Source: Citrobacter sp. MGH106 (GTDB lineage Bacteria > Pseudomonadota > Gammaproteobacteria > Enterobacterales > Enterobacteriaceae). From it: a DNA stretch of 64,000 nt. Positions 1 through 9,570 of the stretch are shown here, piece after piece; within the stretch, counting starts at the first letter, position 1; the number at the start of each line of letters is the position of its first letter. The stretch lies in assembly GCF_001037495.1 (NCBI RefSeq), contig NZ_KQ089822.1:1-64000 (forward strand), in the 5' to 3' direction. The position numbers and the translations under genes are program-made. The notes beneath the pieces are model-generated. The model ran no database searches and had not been told where the DNA came from. It saw only the letters and a program-made list of their open reading frames with translations.

Positions 1-99
1 TGGTCCCACCTGACCCCATGCCGAACTCAGAAGTGAAACGCCGTAGCGCCGATGGTAGTGTGGGGTCTCCCCATGCGAGAGTAGGGAACTGCCAGACAT
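1..99 (+). rRNA. rrf: 5S ribosomal RNA, 3' part
   Basis: The sequence matches enterobacterial 5S rRNA from about nucleotide 22 to the 3' end. The first 21 or so bases lie before the window. The 3' end reads GCCAGACAT rather than the E. coli consensus GCCAGGCAT, so the 5' strand of helix I should carry the matching T (TGTCTGGC). That part is not visible. The gene points towards yhdZ, as the last 5S gene of rrnD does in E. coli, and is followed directly by a strong terminator. Confidence 0.97.
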
Positions 100-109
100 C
101 AAATAAGTG

Positions 110-141
110 AAAAGGCCCATCCGTCAGGATGGGCCTTTTTG
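110..141 (+). terminator. rRNA operon terminator
   Basis: The stem AAAGGCCCATCC / GGATGGGCCTTT closes a GTCA loop and is followed by a T-run. It starts 11 bases after the 5S 3' end and is a typical intrinsic terminator of an rrn operon. The A-run on its left means it could also stop transcripts arriving from yhdZ on the other strand. Confidence 0.9.
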
Positions 142-162
142 CATTTGCGAATTGTGGAGTAT

Positions 163-193
163 GCCGGATGGCGGCGTAAACAGCTTATCCGGC
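163..193. repeat. REP element
   Basis: GCCGGATGGCGGCG, a short spacer and CTTATCCGGC form the imperfect palindrome of an enterobacterial REP (palindromic unit). It lies between the converging 5S gene and yhdZ, the usual intergenic 3'-end position, and probably forms the 3' hairpin of the yhdWXYZ mRNA. Confidence 0.75.
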
Positions 194-202
194 TTGCAGG
201 TT

Positions 203-961
203 TTAATGTATGACCTGTGATAAAAACGCTCGGGTACGCTCGGATTTCGGATGGGCAAAAAATTCGTCTGGTGGCGCCTGTTCAACAATCTCGCCAAGAT
301 CCATAAAGATCACCCTGTCTGCAACTGTTCGGGCAAACCCCATTTCATGAGTAACACAAAGCATTGTCATTCCCGATTGCGCCAGGCCTATCATGGTATC
401 GAGTACTTCTTTTACCATTTCAGGGTCCAGTGCTGATGTGGGCTCATCGAACAACATGATTTTGGGTTTCATGCACAGTGAACGCGCAATGGCCACGCGC
501 TGTTGCTGCCCACCGGAAATTTGTCCAGGGTATTTATGCGCATGTTCAGCAATACGCACTCGTTCAAGGTAGTGCATTGCCAGAGCTTCAGCCTCTTTCT
601 TTGGCATCTTCTGAACCCAGACAGGAGCCAGTGTGCAGTTTTGCAGGACTGTTAAATGAGGAAAGAGATTAAAGTGTTGAAAGACCATTCCAACTTCTTG
701 TCTGACGCGTTCAATATTGCGGATGTCCTCATTGAGCTCAATTCCATCTACCACAATACGCCCTTGCTGATGCTCTTCCAGATGGTTAATACAACGGATC
801 GTTGTTGATTTACCGGATCCAGAAGGTCCGCATAATACGATACGTTCTCCCTGTTTTACCTCCAGGTTTATGTTTTTCAGAACGTGAAACTGTCCATACC
901 ATTTGTTGACGTTTTCCAGCGTAATCATCGCGTCGTTAGATTGTATTAATAATTGGCTCAT
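203..961 (-). CDS. yhdZ: Polar amino-acid ABC transporter ATP-binding protein YhdZ
   Basis: This 252-aa protein is a cytoplasmic ABC ATPase that would energise amino-acid uptake. It has Walker A (GPSGSGKST, residues 45-53), the signature ISGGQQQ (about 148-154) and Walker B with the DEPTSALD segment (168-179). It closely resembles E. coli YhdZ and the AapP/GlnQ group. It is the last gene of yhdWXYZ, 7 bp after yhdY, so the complete set of binding protein, two permeases and ATPase is present. Substrate is inferred from the AapJQMP family (general L-amino acids) and has not been shown here. Transcription probably starts at the sigma-54 promoter upstream of yhdW. Confidence 0.95.
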   Translation of the reverse strand: MSQLLIQSNDAMITLENVNKWYGQFHVLKNINLEVKQGERIVLCGPSGSGKSTTIRCINHLEEHQQGRIVVDGIELNEDIRNIERVRQEVGMVFQHFNLFPHLTVLQNCTLAPVWVQKMPKKEAEALAMHYLERVRIAEHAHKYPGQISGGQQQRVAIARSLCMKPKIMLFDEPTSALDPEMVKEVLDTMIGLAQSGMTMLCVTHEMGFARTVADRVIFMDLGEIVEQAPPDEFFAHPKSERTRAFLSQVIH

Positions 962-968
962 AATTTCC

Positions 969-2075
969 TCAGTGCGGTGTACGCCCGGTGTTAAAACGTT
1001 TTTCCAGATGCTGGCTATAACGTGACATGCTGAAGCAGAAAACCCAGTAAATCAGCGCGGCAAAAACATATCCTTCTGTCGACATACCAAGCCAGGCAGG
1101 GTCGACGGTGGCTTGTTGTACGCTGCTGAAAAGGTCAAACAGACCGATAATAATGACCAGACTGGTATCCTTGAAGAGGGCGATGATCGTGTTAACCAGG
1201 CCGGGGATAACCAGTTTGAGGGCTTGCGGAAGTATGACCAGCCCTTGGGTTTTCCAGTAGCCAAGCGCCAGTGATTCGGCGGCTTCATACTGGCCTTTCG
1301 GGAGGGCCTGCAATCCCCCACGCACCACCTCTGCGACATAAGCTGACTGGAAAAGAATTACACCGACCAGCGCCCGAATAAGTTTGTCGATGCTGGTGCC
1401 TTCCGACATAAACAGCGGGAGCATGACTGACGACATAAACAGGACAGTGATCAGCGGCACACCACGCCAGAACTCAATGAAAATGACGGATAAAACCCGC
1501 ACGACAGGCATATGAGAACGGCGCCCCAACGCCAGTAAGATCCCCCATGGGAGCGCGCCTGCAATACCAACAGAGGCTATGATCAAGGTGAGTGTCAGTC
1601 CACCCCACTGGCGGGTTTCCACGCGATCGAGACCGAGAAAACCACCGTACAACAGCCACCAGACGATAACCGGATAAACCACCGCCCAGACGGCGATATA
1701 GCGACCACGATGAGGTATCGCTTTCCAGAACATCGGCGCGATAGAGAGTAGGCCGATAATCAGAGCGAGATTAACCCGCCAGCGCTGATCGTGTGGATAG
1801 AGCCCATACATGAATTGTCCGAAGCGTTCATGGATAAACACCCAGCACGCTCCCGCTTTTGTACAATCTGCCCGGGTAGAACCTATCCAGTTGGCCTGCA
1901 GAAATGCCCAGTTCAGCAATGGGGGAATGAACATCCACATGAGCCATATGCATAACAGAGTGAGCAAACTGTTTGACCAACTGGAAAATAGATTTTTACG
2001 CACCCAAAATATCACGCGGCCAGCATGATTACTGCTCTGGCGCGAGGGGTGAGACAGTAGTGCTTTTGTCATCAT
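969..2075 (-). CDS. yhdY: Amino-acid ABC transporter permease YhdY (AapM-like)
   Basis: This 368-aa inner-membrane permease carries a C-terminal BPD_transp_1 domain of the His/Glu/Gln type. The EAA loop that docks the ATPase is visible as [15 protein letters not shown] in the last third. The N-terminal half has extra hydrophobic segments and a periplasmic loop with two cysteines, as in AapM-type permeases. It sits between yhdX (6 bp upstream) and yhdZ (7 bp downstream), so translation is probably coupled. The YhdX/YhdY pair would form the membrane channel. Length agrees with the E. coli protein (about 367 aa). Confidence 0.94.
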   Translation of the reverse strand: MMTKALLSHPSRQSSNHAGRVIFWVRKNLFSSWSNSLLTLLCIWLMWMFIPPLLNWAFLQANWIGSTRADCTKAGACWVFIHERFGQFMYGLYPHDQRWRVNLALIIGLLSIAPMFWKAIPHRGRYIAVWAVVYPVIVWWLLYGGFLGLDRVETRQWGGLTLTLIIASVGIAGALPWGILLALGRRSHMPVVRVLSVIFIEFWRGVPLITVLFMSSVMLPLFMSEGTSIDKLIRALVGVILFQSAYVAEVVRGGLQALPKGQYEAAESLALGYWKTQGLVILPQALKLVIPGLVNTIIALFKDTSLVIIIGLFDLFSSVQQATVDPAWLGMSTEGYVFAALIYWVFCFSMSRYSQHLEKRFNTGRTPH

Positions 2076-2081
2076 GACTCC

Positions 2082-3263
2082 TTAGCGCTCAATGAGTGCG
2101 ATACGACGGTTGTATATATTCATTAACAGAGAAATGCTCAGACTGATGATCAGGTAAACCGACATAGTGATGGCGATGGTTTCAATGGCCTGCCCGGTTT
2201 GATTCAGTACGGTTCCGGCAAACAGTGAAACCATATCCGGGTAGCCAATGGCGGCAGCAAGGGATGAATTCTTTACGATATTCAGATACTGGCTGGTCAG
2301 TGGTGGAATGATGACGCGGAGCGCCTGCGGGATGATCACCTGACGGAGCGTTACCGGATTGGGAAGGCCCAAAGAACGGGCTGCTTCATGTTGACCATAA
2401 GGAACTGCCTGAATACCGGCCCGAATAATTTCTGCAATAAATGCAGATGTATACACTGAAAGCGCCAGTGTTAACGCCGCCAGTTCTGGGATAAGTACCA
2501 TGCCGCCGCGGAAGTTAAAACCGCGCAGTTCGGGTATATCCCAGTGGAGCGCTGCGCCAAAAATCCATTGTGAAATCATCGGCAAAAACACGATCAGCGC
2601 CAGTGCTGTTGGCCACGTTCTGCGTAATTGACCTGTTTTTGTCTGGTACATTTTATTGAAACGAAATAGCCCAATAGTTACGACTGCAGCAATCATGAGT
2701 GCAGCGCAAAAGGCAAAAAGACCTTCTCCCATCTGCGGCGCCGGAATATAGAGTCCCCGGTTACTCAGGAAAACGAGATCCAGCGCACTGACGGCCTGAC
2801 GGGGACCCGGCAAATTGCGTAGTACGGCAAAATACCAAAAGAAGATTTGCAGCAGCGGCGGAATATTGCGGAACGTTTCGATATAAATTGTAGATAGCTT
2901 ACGCAGCAACCAGTTATCTGACAAACGTGCCAGTCCAAGAAAGAAGCCGAGAAATGAAGCAAAAACAATACATAGTGCTGAGACAAGCAGCGTATTAAGC
3001 AGACCGACCAGAAAGACACGCCCATAGGTATCGCCCTGCTCGTAATCAATCAGATGTTGAACAATACCAAATCCGGCACTGCGATCGAGAAAAGAGAACC
3101 CCGAGGTGATACCGCGACTGCTTAGGTTATTAATCGTATTGTGAATGAGATAGATCGCAATGCTAACGACCGCGATGATGGCAAGAATTTGAAATAACCA
3201 GGCGCGGACCGCAGGGTTAGAAAAGGAGAGTGATCCTTTTACGGTTGAGCGGCGATGGTACAT
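2082..3263 (-). CDS. yhdX: Amino-acid ABC transporter permease YhdX (AapQ-like)
   Basis: This 393-aa inner-membrane permease is the partner of YhdY. An N-terminal transmembrane segment (about residues 20-45) is followed by several more. The EAA loop (HEAARSLGLPNPVTLRQ) lies at about residues 290-310. It is longer than typical single-substrate permeases, as expected for the AapQ group. It follows yhdW by 69 bp in the same operon. I see no frameshift or truncation. Confidence 0.94.
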   Translation of the reverse strand: MYHRRSTVKGSLSFSNPAVRAWLFQILAIIAVVSIAIYLIHNTINNLSSRGITSGFSFLDRSAGFGIVQHLIDYEQGDTYGRVFLVGLLNTLLVSALCIVFASFLGFFLGLARLSDNWLLRKLSTIYIETFRNIPPLLQIFFWYFAVLRNLPGPRQAVSALDLVFLSNRGLYIPAPQMGEGLFAFCAALMIAAVVTIGLFRFNKMYQTKTGQLRRTWPTALALIVFLPMISQWIFGAALHWDIPELRGFNFRGGMVLIPELAALTLALSVYTSAFIAEIIRAGIQAVPYGQHEAARSLGLPNPVTLRQVIIPQALRVIIPPLTSQYLNIVKNSSLAAAIGYPDMVSLFAGTVLNQTGQAIETIAITMSVYLIISLSISLLMNIYNRRIALIER

Positions 3264-3332
3264 AAGAAAACCTCGGTAACAATGACTCTGGGTTGAGCGC
3301 CGCAGTTGCGGCGCCCGTTACATCACTTCGCA

Positions 3333-4358
3333 TTAGCGCACCGGTGGCGCATACTGAATGCCGCCGTTATTCCAGAGGTTGTTTTGCCCACGTTTGATCT
3401 TCAGTGGACTTTCCGATCCCACGTTACGTTCAAAGATCTCCGAATAGTTTCCTACCTGCTTAATAATGTTGTAAGCCCATTTATTATCCAGCTTCAGATC
3501 TTTACCATAGTCTCCCTCTTTGCCTAACAGGTGTGCCATATCCGGTGTTGCGGGATTAGCGGCTTTTTCATCAACGTTTTTCGAGTTAACACCCATCTCT
3601 TCAGCATTCAACATGGCAAACAGCGTCCAGCGAACAATAGAGAACCATTCATCATCGCCGCGGCGTACGACAGGCCCCAGTGGTTCTTTAGAGATTACTT
3701 CTGGCAGAACAATCCATTCTGAAGGGTTGCTCAATTTGATTCGCAGGGCATACAACTGAGACTGGTCCGAAGCAAGCGTATCGCAGCGGCCTGATTCCAG
3801 AGCCTTAGCGGATTCATCGGAGCGATCGAAGGTGACGGGGGTATACTTCATATTGTTGGCCTTAAAATAATCGGCCACGTTCAGTTCAGTATCCGTGCCT
3901 GCCTGAATACAAACCGTTGCACCATCGAGTTCTTTTGCGCTCTTCAGACCCGCTTTGTTGTGGGTAAGAAAGCCAATGCCATCGTAATAAGTCACGCCAG
4001 TAAAGGACATCCCCATTCCTGCATCACGTGAGGAGGTCCATGTGGTATTACGGGAGAGCATATCGACTTCACCAGACTGTAAAGCGGTGAAGCGTTCTTT
4101 AGCGGTGAGCGGGGTGTATTTTACTTTCGTGTCATCACCAAATACGGCCGAGGCAACACCACGACATACATCTACATCAATACCTGAAAACTTACCGCTT
4201 GCGTCGGCATAGGAAAAGCCTGGTAAGCCGTCACTGATTCCGCATTGCACAAATCCTTTTTTCTTTACGGCATCAAGCGTTGCGCCGGCATGTGCCTGAT
4301 TTGTAATCGCAAGCAGCACGCCGGCCGCAGCCAGGCTGGCTATTATCATCTTTTTCAT
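3333..4358 (-). CDS. yhdW: Periplasmic amino-acid binding protein YhdW (AapJ-like)
   Basis: This 341-aa solute-binding protein opens with a Sec signal peptide (MKKMIIASLAAAGVLLAITN, cleavage likely after AHA near residue 24). The mature part has the SBP_bac_3 fold, with GISDGLPGFSY and the ligand-binding FSGIDVDVCR segment. It would capture L-amino acids in the periplasm and deliver them to YhdX/YhdY. It is the first gene of the operon and the reading frame is fully intact. A sigma-54-type promoter lies about 75 bp upstream, which suggests induction under nitrogen limitation. Confidence 0.95.
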   Translation of the reverse strand: MKKMIIASLAAAGVLLAITNQAHAGATLDAVKKKGFVQCGISDGLPGFSYADASGKFSGIDVDVCRGVASAVFGDDTKVKYTPLTAKERFTALQSGEVDMLSRNTTWTSSRDAGMGMSFTGVTYYDGIGFLTHNKAGLKSAKELDGATVCIQAGTDTELNVADYFKANNMKYTPVTFDRSDESAKALESGRCDTLASDQSQLYALRIKLSNPSEWIVLPEVISKEPLGPVVRRGDDEWFSIVRWTLFAMLNAEEMGVNSKNVDEKAANPATPDMAHLLGKEGDYGKDLKLDNKWAYNIIKQVGNYSEIFERNVGSESPLKIKRGQNNLWNNGGIQYAPPVR

Positions 4359-4433
4359 AGAGCATCCTGTGTGGAGGAATTATTGTTATGGAAACGTCTT
4401 TTACCTGTCTGTGGCTTTGGCCATACTCTTTTA

Positions 4434-4449
4434 AGCAAAGGTAGTGCCA
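4434..4449 (-). promoter_or_regulatory. Sigma-54 promoter of yhdWXYZ
   Basis: Read on the minus strand, the site is TGGCACTACCTTTGCT. It matches the RpoN consensus TGGCAC-N5-TTGCW at every defined base, with correct -24/-12 spacing. Transcription would start near 4423, giving a leader of about 65 nt before yhdW. An NtrC-like half-site pair lies upstream at 4512-4528. The yhdWXYZ operon is a member of the nitrogen-limitation (Ntr) response in E. coli, which agrees. Confidence 0.85.
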
Positions 4450-4454
4450 GGTTT

Positions 4455-4477
4455 TTGCGCTCGAATATTCGGCGCAA
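4455..4477. promoter_or_regulatory. Palindrome upstream of the sigma-54 promoter
   Basis: TTGCGC, one T, CGAATATTCG, then GCGCAA. This is a perfect 10-bp core flanked by complementary 6-bp arms with one unpaired base. It lies just upstream of the -24 element, between it and the NtrC-like site. It may be an additional regulator site. Its arm spacing does not fit NtrC. Confidence 0.45.
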
Positions 4478-4511
4478 TAAGCAGAGTGTAGACAGGAAAA
4501 AATAAATGCAG

Positions 4512-4528
4512 CGCCCTGAAGTGGTGCA
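4512..4528. promoter_or_regulatory. Candidate NtrC binding site
   Basis: One half matches TGGTGCA exactly and the other half (CGCCCT) partly matches TGCACC, with NtrC spacing (17-bp site). Its centre is about 97 bp upstream of the predicted sigma-54 start, a normal distance for an enhancer-binding protein. Confidence 0.5.
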
Positions 4529-4765
4529 AAATTGAAACGTACGCCACATTTCAGCGCAAAAATTTAAACAGGATGCCTGATAACAATTTCGGGCGTGAAT
4601 ATTGACCGCGTGAGAATAATGATAAGAAGACGTGTTGTTACGAAAAGCTGAAAAAATGCTAATTTTCAGTCGTGAATATGTGAGGGGAATCTATAATGAT
4701 TTTATTTCAGGGCCAAAGCTTTAAACCATCATTTTGTCTTATATAAAGATATCTTCTTTATTGTT

Positions 4766-4793
4766 AAAAGCGCGGCTATTACCGCGCTTTTAA
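4766..4793 (-). terminator. yhdV terminator
   Basis: The stem AAAAGCGCGG / CCGCGCTTTT with a short loop and a T-run on the minus strand lies 8 bp after the yhdV stop. The stem is symmetric, so it could work in both directions. Confidence 0.85.
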
Positions 4794-4799
4794 CATGAT

Positions 4800-5021
4800 T
4801 TATTTCGTCAAGGCAACTATCCCAAGTGTCAGACCGGCAACAGCGGCTGCACCACCGGCGATCGCACCTGCTGTTTCCCAGTTATCCTGCGTGGTGCCTT
4901 TCATACAGGTATTGGTATGAACCAGACGGCCCTGGTCGTCATATACAGGTACGCAAGGAGAATCGTGTGCACAGCCCGCCAGAAATGCTGTAAGCAATGC
5001 AACGGATATTAATCTTTTCAT
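4800..5021 (-). CDS. yhdV: Small lipoprotein YhdV
   Basis: This 73-aa protein starts with a short signal peptide and a lipobox (LAGC, Cys17), so it should be lipidated and exported. The C-terminal third is a glycine/alanine-rich hydrophobic stretch (GAIAGGAAAVAGLTLGIVAL), resembling glycine-zipper segments of other small outer-membrane lipoproteins. It matches E. coli YhdV, whose function is not known. It is a single-gene unit with its own terminator. Confidence 0.9.
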   Translation of the reverse strand: MKRLISVALLTAFLAGCAHDSPCVPVYDDQGRLVHTNTCMKGTTQDNWETAGAIAGGAAAVAGLTLGIVALTK

Positions 5022-5245
5022 GGTGTTACCTCTAAAATAAACGTTTCGCTAAAAAAGCAAAGACAGGCGCTAAGCTATCTGCGAAATCGAGGGTTATTTT
5101 ACCACTTCTTAAAAAAAGACTGACATGAGGAATAATCTCAATTCATGTGGATTGTAAACATAATGAATAGATCGGGGAATTTTGGAACCATGTGCTAAAA
5201 AAAAGAATGGCTATCTTATTAATAAATAAAGAGGTCATTATCAGG

Positions 5246-5277
5246 TAAAAAAGGCGCCCGGAGACGCCTTTATTTTA
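5246..5277 (-). terminator. acrEF terminator
   Basis: On the minus strand, AAAGGCGTC TCCG GGCGCCTTTTTT forms a stable hairpin with a T-run, 4 bp after the acrF stop codon. Confidence 0.85.
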
Positions 5278-5281
5278 CAAT

Positions 5282-8200
5282 TTAATCGCGATGCTGGCTA
5301 AAACGCCGTTTAACGACAACAAAAAAGACGGGAACGAAGAAGATCGCCAACAATGTAGCCGTGAGCATGCCCCCCATAACACCTGTGCCGACGGCATTCT
5401 GCGCACCGCTACCTGCACCATTACTGATAACCAGAGGCATAACCCCCAGAATAAAGGCCAGAGATGTCATCAGGATAGGACGCAGACGCATACGGGAGGC
5501 CTCCAGAGTCGCCTCAATCAACCCTTTGCCCTCTTTATCCATCAGGTCTTTAGCAAATTCGACAATCAGGATGGCGTTTTTGGCAGAGAGGCCGATAGTT
5601 GTTAACAGGCCGACCTGGAAGTACACATCGTTATTCATCCCGCGAAGCGATGCCGCCAGCAGCGCACCAACGACACCGAGCGGGACGACAAGCATGACGG
5701 AGAATGGAATCGACCAGCTCTCATACAGTGCTGCAAGGCAAAGGAAGACAACGATTAGCGAGATGGCATACAACGCTGGTGCCTGGTTACCTGACAGTCG
5801 TTCCTGATAGGACATTCCCGTCCAGTCATGGCCAATACCGTTAGGCAGTTTTCCCGCCAGGCTTTCCATCAGCGCCATTGCTTCACCGGTACTTTTGCCT
5901 GGTGCCGCTTCGCCTAACAGCTCCATAGATGGCATACCGTTGTAGCGTTCCAGTCTCGGTGAGCCGTAAATCCAGTGCGCTGAACTGAATGTGGAGAAAG
6001 GTACCATTTCGCCATTGGCGCTGCGAACATACAGATTATTGATGTCTTCCGGCAACATACGAAATTTTGCATCTGCCTGAACATACACTTTTTTCACGCG
6101 ACCGCGGTCAATGAAATCATTGACGTAGTAGCCGCCCAGCGCAGCGGAGATGGTTTCGTTAATATCTGACAAGGAAACACCAAGCGCTTGCGCTTTTTCC
6201 TGATCAACATCCAGCTTAAACTGCGCAGTATCCTCAAGGCCGTTGGGGCGTACACGTACCAGCAAATCAGGATGTTGTGCCACCATGCCCAGCAGCTGAT
6301 TACGTGCCTGCGTTAAGGCTGAGTGTCCCAGCCCTCCCTGATCAATCAGCTCAAAATCGAAGCCGGTTGCGGTGCCCAATTCAACAATGGCTGGCATGTT
6401 GAAGGGGAATACCAGGCCATCACGAATCTGACTAAATGCCCGAGTTGCTCGGGCAATTACAGATTCAACGTTATTCTCATCGCCGCTACGCTCTTCCCAG
6501 GGTTTGAGGCTGACAAATGCCATCCCTGAGTTTTGCCCCTGTCCACTGAAGCTAAAGCCGTTAACCGTAAAGACGCTTTTGACGTTGGCTTTCTCATTAT
6601 TCAGATAGTAGTGGGTAACTTGATCCAGCACTTTCTGAGTACGCTCTTGTGTTGCACCGGCTGGTAGCTGAATCATCGTCAGGAACACACCCTGATCTTC
6701 CTCTGGCAGGAAGGAGGTAGGCAGGCGTATAAACAGCACCGCCATGCCAATAACAATGATCAGATAGATCGCCAGATAGCGACCCGTTTTACGAATTATA
6801 CCGCTGACGCTATTGGTGTAGTGGTTGACGCTGTAATCGAATTTGGTATTAAACCAGCCAAAGAAACCACTTTTTTTCTCGTGGTGCTCTGCAGATACCG
6901 GCTTGAGCAATGTTGCACAAAGGGCGGGAGTCAGAATCAACGCCACCAGTACTGAAAGCGCCATTGCAGAAACAATAGTAATAGAGAACTGTCGGTAAAT
7001 TGCCCCGGTTGAACCTCCAAAGAAGGCCATTGGGATAAACACCGCAGATAGCACCATGGCAATACCAACCAGCGCCCCCTGTATTTGTGACATGGATTTT
7101 TCTGTCGCTTCTCTGGGCGGCAGATTGTCTTCCATCATCACGCGCTCCACGTTTTCTACTACGACTATCGCATCATCGACCAGCAGGCCGATGGCGAGTA
7201 CCATGCCGAACATTGTCAGGGTGTTTATCGAGTAGCCAAATGCAGCAAGTACGGCGAATGTCCCCAACAGCACCACAGGCACAGCGATAGTCGGAATTAG
7301 CGTTGCGCGAATGTTTTGCAGAAACAGGTACATCACCAGGAAAACCAGTACGATCGCTTCAAACAGCGTTTTTACCACCTCGTGAATAGAGATGGTAACA
7401 AACGGTGTGGTGTCGTACGGATAGACTACCTGCATTCCCTGAGGGAAGAACGGCTGTAATTCAGTCAGTTTTGCTTTGATTGCGTTGGCGGTATCCAGAG
7501 CGTTTGCACCGGTTGCCAGCTTAATACCCAGACCGGATGCCGGTTTACCGTTAATACGTGCAACGACGTTGTAGTTTTCACCCCCCAACTCAATGCGTGC
7601 AACGTCCTTGAGGTGAACAACAGAACCGTCGCTGTTCACGCGTAAGGTCACTTTGCCAAACTCTTCAGGATCTTTCAGTCGCGTTTGCGCAATGATAGAG
7701 GCGTTGAGCTGTTGGTTAGGTAAGGCAGGTGTACCCCCTAACTGACCTGCGGCGATCTGGTCGTTTTGTACTTTCAACTGGTTAATGACATCAACCGGCG
7801 TGAGTTGATACTTGTTCAATAAATTCGCATCCAGCCAGATACGCATGGCGTACTGCGCGCCAAACAGCTGCACGTCACCTACGCCGTTCAGACGGCTGAT
7901 AGAGTCTTTAATGTTGGAAGCGACATAGTCAGAGATGTCATCCTGAGTTGTCTGCGGGTTGTCAGAAACAAACCCCGCGACCATCAAAAAGCTGCTACTT
8001 GATTTCTCAACGGCGATACCCTGCTGTTGAACTTCTTGAGGCAGTAAAGGTGTCGCGAGCTGCAGTTTGTTTTGTACCTGAACCTGTGCGATATCGGGAT
8101 CGGTGCCGGACTGGAACGTTAACGTAATGGTTACGCTCCCGGCCGAATCGCTGGTGGAGGACATATACATCAGGTTATCGATACCGTTCATGTTTTGTTC

Positions 8201-8395
8201 GATAACCTGCGTTACGGTATCCTGCACCGTCTGTGCATCCGCGCCTGGGTAGGTCGCGGAAATCGCTACGGCAGGGGGGGCAATAGTTGGGTACTGCGCC
8301 ACGGGCAGTTGCATGATTGCCAGAGCGCCCGCCATCATCAGAATGATGGCCAGTACCCAGGCAAAGATAGGTCGCCTAATAAAAAAGTTTGCCAT
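5282..8395 (-). CDS. acrF: RND multidrug efflux permease AcrF
   Basis: This 1037-aa inner-membrane proton antiporter is the pump of the AcrEF-TolC tripartite system, which expels drugs, dyes and bile-type compounds. It starts with the RND hallmark [20 protein letters not shown]. It has the TM4 aspartate pair ([16 protein letters not shown], about D407/D408) and the TM10 lysine ([13 protein letters not shown], about K940) that carry protons. Two large periplasmic loops and 12 predicted helices fit the family length. It follows acrE by 11 bp. AcrB is the close paralogue, but the position beside acrE and acrS fixes the assignment as AcrF. Confidence 0.97.
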   Translation of the reverse strand: MANFFIRRPIFAWVLAIILMMAGALAIMQLPVAQYPTIAPPAVAISATYPGADAQTVQDTVTQVIEQNMNGIDNLMYMSSTSDSAGSVTITLTFQSGTDPDIAQVQVQNKLQLATPLLPQEVQQQGIAVEKSSSSFLMVAGFVSDNPQTTQDDISDYVASNIKDSISRLNGVGDVQLFGAQYAMRIWLDANLLNKYQLTPVDVINQLKVQNDQIAAGQLGGTPALPNQQLNASIIAQTRLKDPEEFGKVTLRVNSDGSVVHLKDVARIELGGENYNVVARINGKPASGLGIKLATGANALDTANAIKAKLTELQPFFPQGMQVVYPYDTTPFVTISIHEVVKTLFEAIVLVFLVMYLFLQNIRATLIPTIAVPVVLLGTFAVLAAFGYSINTLTMFGMVLAIGLLVDDAIVVVENVERVMMEDNLPPREATEKSMSQIQGALVGIAMVLSAVFIPMAFFGGSTGAIYRQFSITIVSAMALSVLVALILTPALCATLLKPVSAEHHEKKSGFFGWFNTKFDYSVNHYTNSVSGIIRKTGRYLAIYLIIVIGMAVLFIRLPTSFLPEEDQGVFLTMIQLPAGATQERTQKVLDQVTHYYLNNEKANVKSVFTVNGFSFSGQGQNSGMAFVSLKPWEERSGDENNVESVIARATRAFSQIRDGLVFPFNMPAIVELGTATGFDFELIDQGGLGHSALTQARNQLLGMVAQHPDLLVRVRPNGLEDTAQFKLDVDQEKAQALGVSLSDINETISAALGGYYVNDFIDRGRVKKVYVQADAKFRMLPEDINNLYVRSANGEMVPFSTFSSAHWIYGSPRLERYNGMPSMELLGEAAPGKSTGEAMALMESLAGKLPNGIGHDWTGMSYQERLSGNQAPALYAISLIVVFLCLAALYESWSIPFSVMLVVPLGVVGALLAASLRGMNNDVYFQVGLLTTIGLSAKNAILIVEFAKDLMDKEGKGLIEATLEASRMRLRPILMTSLAFILGVMPLVISNGAGSGAQNAVGTGVMGGMLTATLLAIFFVPVFFVVVKRRFSQHRD

Positions 8396-8406
8396 GTCCG
8401 GTTACC

Positions 8407-9570
8407 TTATTGTGTGGCTTTCGCGGCTGGAGTTTCGGTATCGGCGGTCGCTTTTACCTGCACTCCCGGACGAGCTTTTTGTAATCCGCTGACGATAACT
8501 TTGTCGCCCGGTTGTAAGCCTTCGCTTATGAGCCATTTGTCACCAATGGCTTGTACGGCTACAACGGCATGAGCTTCGACCTGGTTCTTATCATTGACGA
8601 CCATCACGGTTGCATCTCCGCGAGGTGTACGTGTCACACCCTGTTGTGGAACAAGAATGGCGTTAGGTTGGATACCTTCATCGATGCGGGCGCGTACAAA
8701 CATGCCTGGCAGTAGAGAGTGCTGTGGGTTAGGGAAAACGGCTCTCAGGGTGATGGATCCGGTACTCTCGTCAACCGTCACGTCAGAAAATTGCAAAGAG
8801 CCTTTCAGCGGGTATGACTGGCCATTCTCCATCACCAGTTCAACGGTACTGCTGGTGTTGTCTTTATGTAGGCTACCTTGTGCAACAGACTGTTTGAGCC
8901 GCATAAAATCGCTACTGGACTGCGTCACGTCGACGTAAATGGGATCAAGCTGTTGCACAGTGGCTAACGCTGTCGCCTGACCATTGGTAACTAACGCACC
9001 TTCGGTAACGTTAGATTTACCGATACGTCCGCTAATGGGCGATGTCACTTTGGTGTAAGCGAGATTGATACGAGCGCTTTCGACCGCAGCTTTGGCGGCG
9101 ATGACGGAGGCGTCGGCCTGACGAGCATCAGCAATGGCTTGATCGTACTCTTGCTGGCTGATGTACTTTGTTCCGACCAACGGGACATAACGTTTTACTG
9201 TTAAATGGGCGATAGCCGCTGCGGCCTCGCTTTTTGCCAGTTCACCTTTGGCGCTATCATAGTCGGCCTGATAAGTTGCGGGATCAATCTGATAAAGCGA
9301 CTTGCCTGCTTCAACATCACTCCCTTCAGTGAAATTCCTTTTCAGCACAATCCCGCTGACCTGAGGGCGAACTTCTGCAATACGGAAGGCTGTTGTACGG
9401 CCCGGCAATTCAGTCGTAACGGCTAAGGGGGCAGATTCCACAACATGGACAGTAACCTGTGGCTCGGCAGGATGAGTTTGTGTTTCTCCCTGATCGTTAC
9501 AACCGGCGAGTAATGCAGTGGAGATGATAATGAATGAGGGCAGGAGTGAGAGCCTGGCATTTTTCGTCAT
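8407..9570 (-). CDS. acrE: Periplasmic adaptor (membrane fusion) protein AcrE
   Basis: This 387-aa lipoprotein bridges AcrF and TolC across the periplasm. The signal peptide ends in a lipobox (LLAGC, Cys24). The order is beta-barrel, lipoyl half (VSGIVLKRNFTEGSDVEAGKSLY), alpha-helical hairpin, second lipoyl half (APLTYTKVTSPISGRIGKS-like segment) and a membrane-proximal domain. A clear AAGGAAAAGTA ribosome site precedes the ATG. It is the first gene of acrEF and is transcribed away from acrS. In E. coli the operon is weakly expressed because of H-NS, and the AT-rich promoter region here is consistent with that. Confidence 0.96.
   Translation of the reverse strand: MTKNARLSLLPSFIIISTALLAGCNDQGETQTHPAEPQVTVHVVESAPLAVTTELPGRTTAFRIAEVRPQVSGIVLKRNFTEGSDVEAGKSLYQIDPATYQADYDSAKGELAKSEAAAAIAHLTVKRYVPLVGTKYISQQEYDQAIADARQADASVIAAKAAVESARINLAYTKVTSPISGRIGKSNVTEGALVTNGQATALATVQQLDPIYVDVTQSSSDFMRLKQSVAQGSLHKDNTSSTVELVMENGQSYPLKGSLQFSDVTVDESTGSITLRAVFPNPQHSLLPGMFVRARIDEGIQPNAILVPQQGVTRTPRGDATVMVVNDKNQVEAHAVVAVQAIGDKWLISEGLQPGDKVIVSGLQKARPGVQVKATADTETPAAKATQ

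Larger units (their letters stand above)
4359..4799. other. yhdW-yhdV intergenic region
   Basis: This 441-bp gap holds the sigma-54 promoter, the palindrome and the NtrC-like site for yhdW, and the yhdV terminator at its right end. The remaining 4530-4760 is AT-rich and has no ORF with a convincing ribosome binding site. Confidence 0.7.

Noticed and set aside
305-4358. Possible disruption of yhdW or its operon
   Set aside because: All four frames are intact with normal family lengths and spacing. No stop or frameshift was found.
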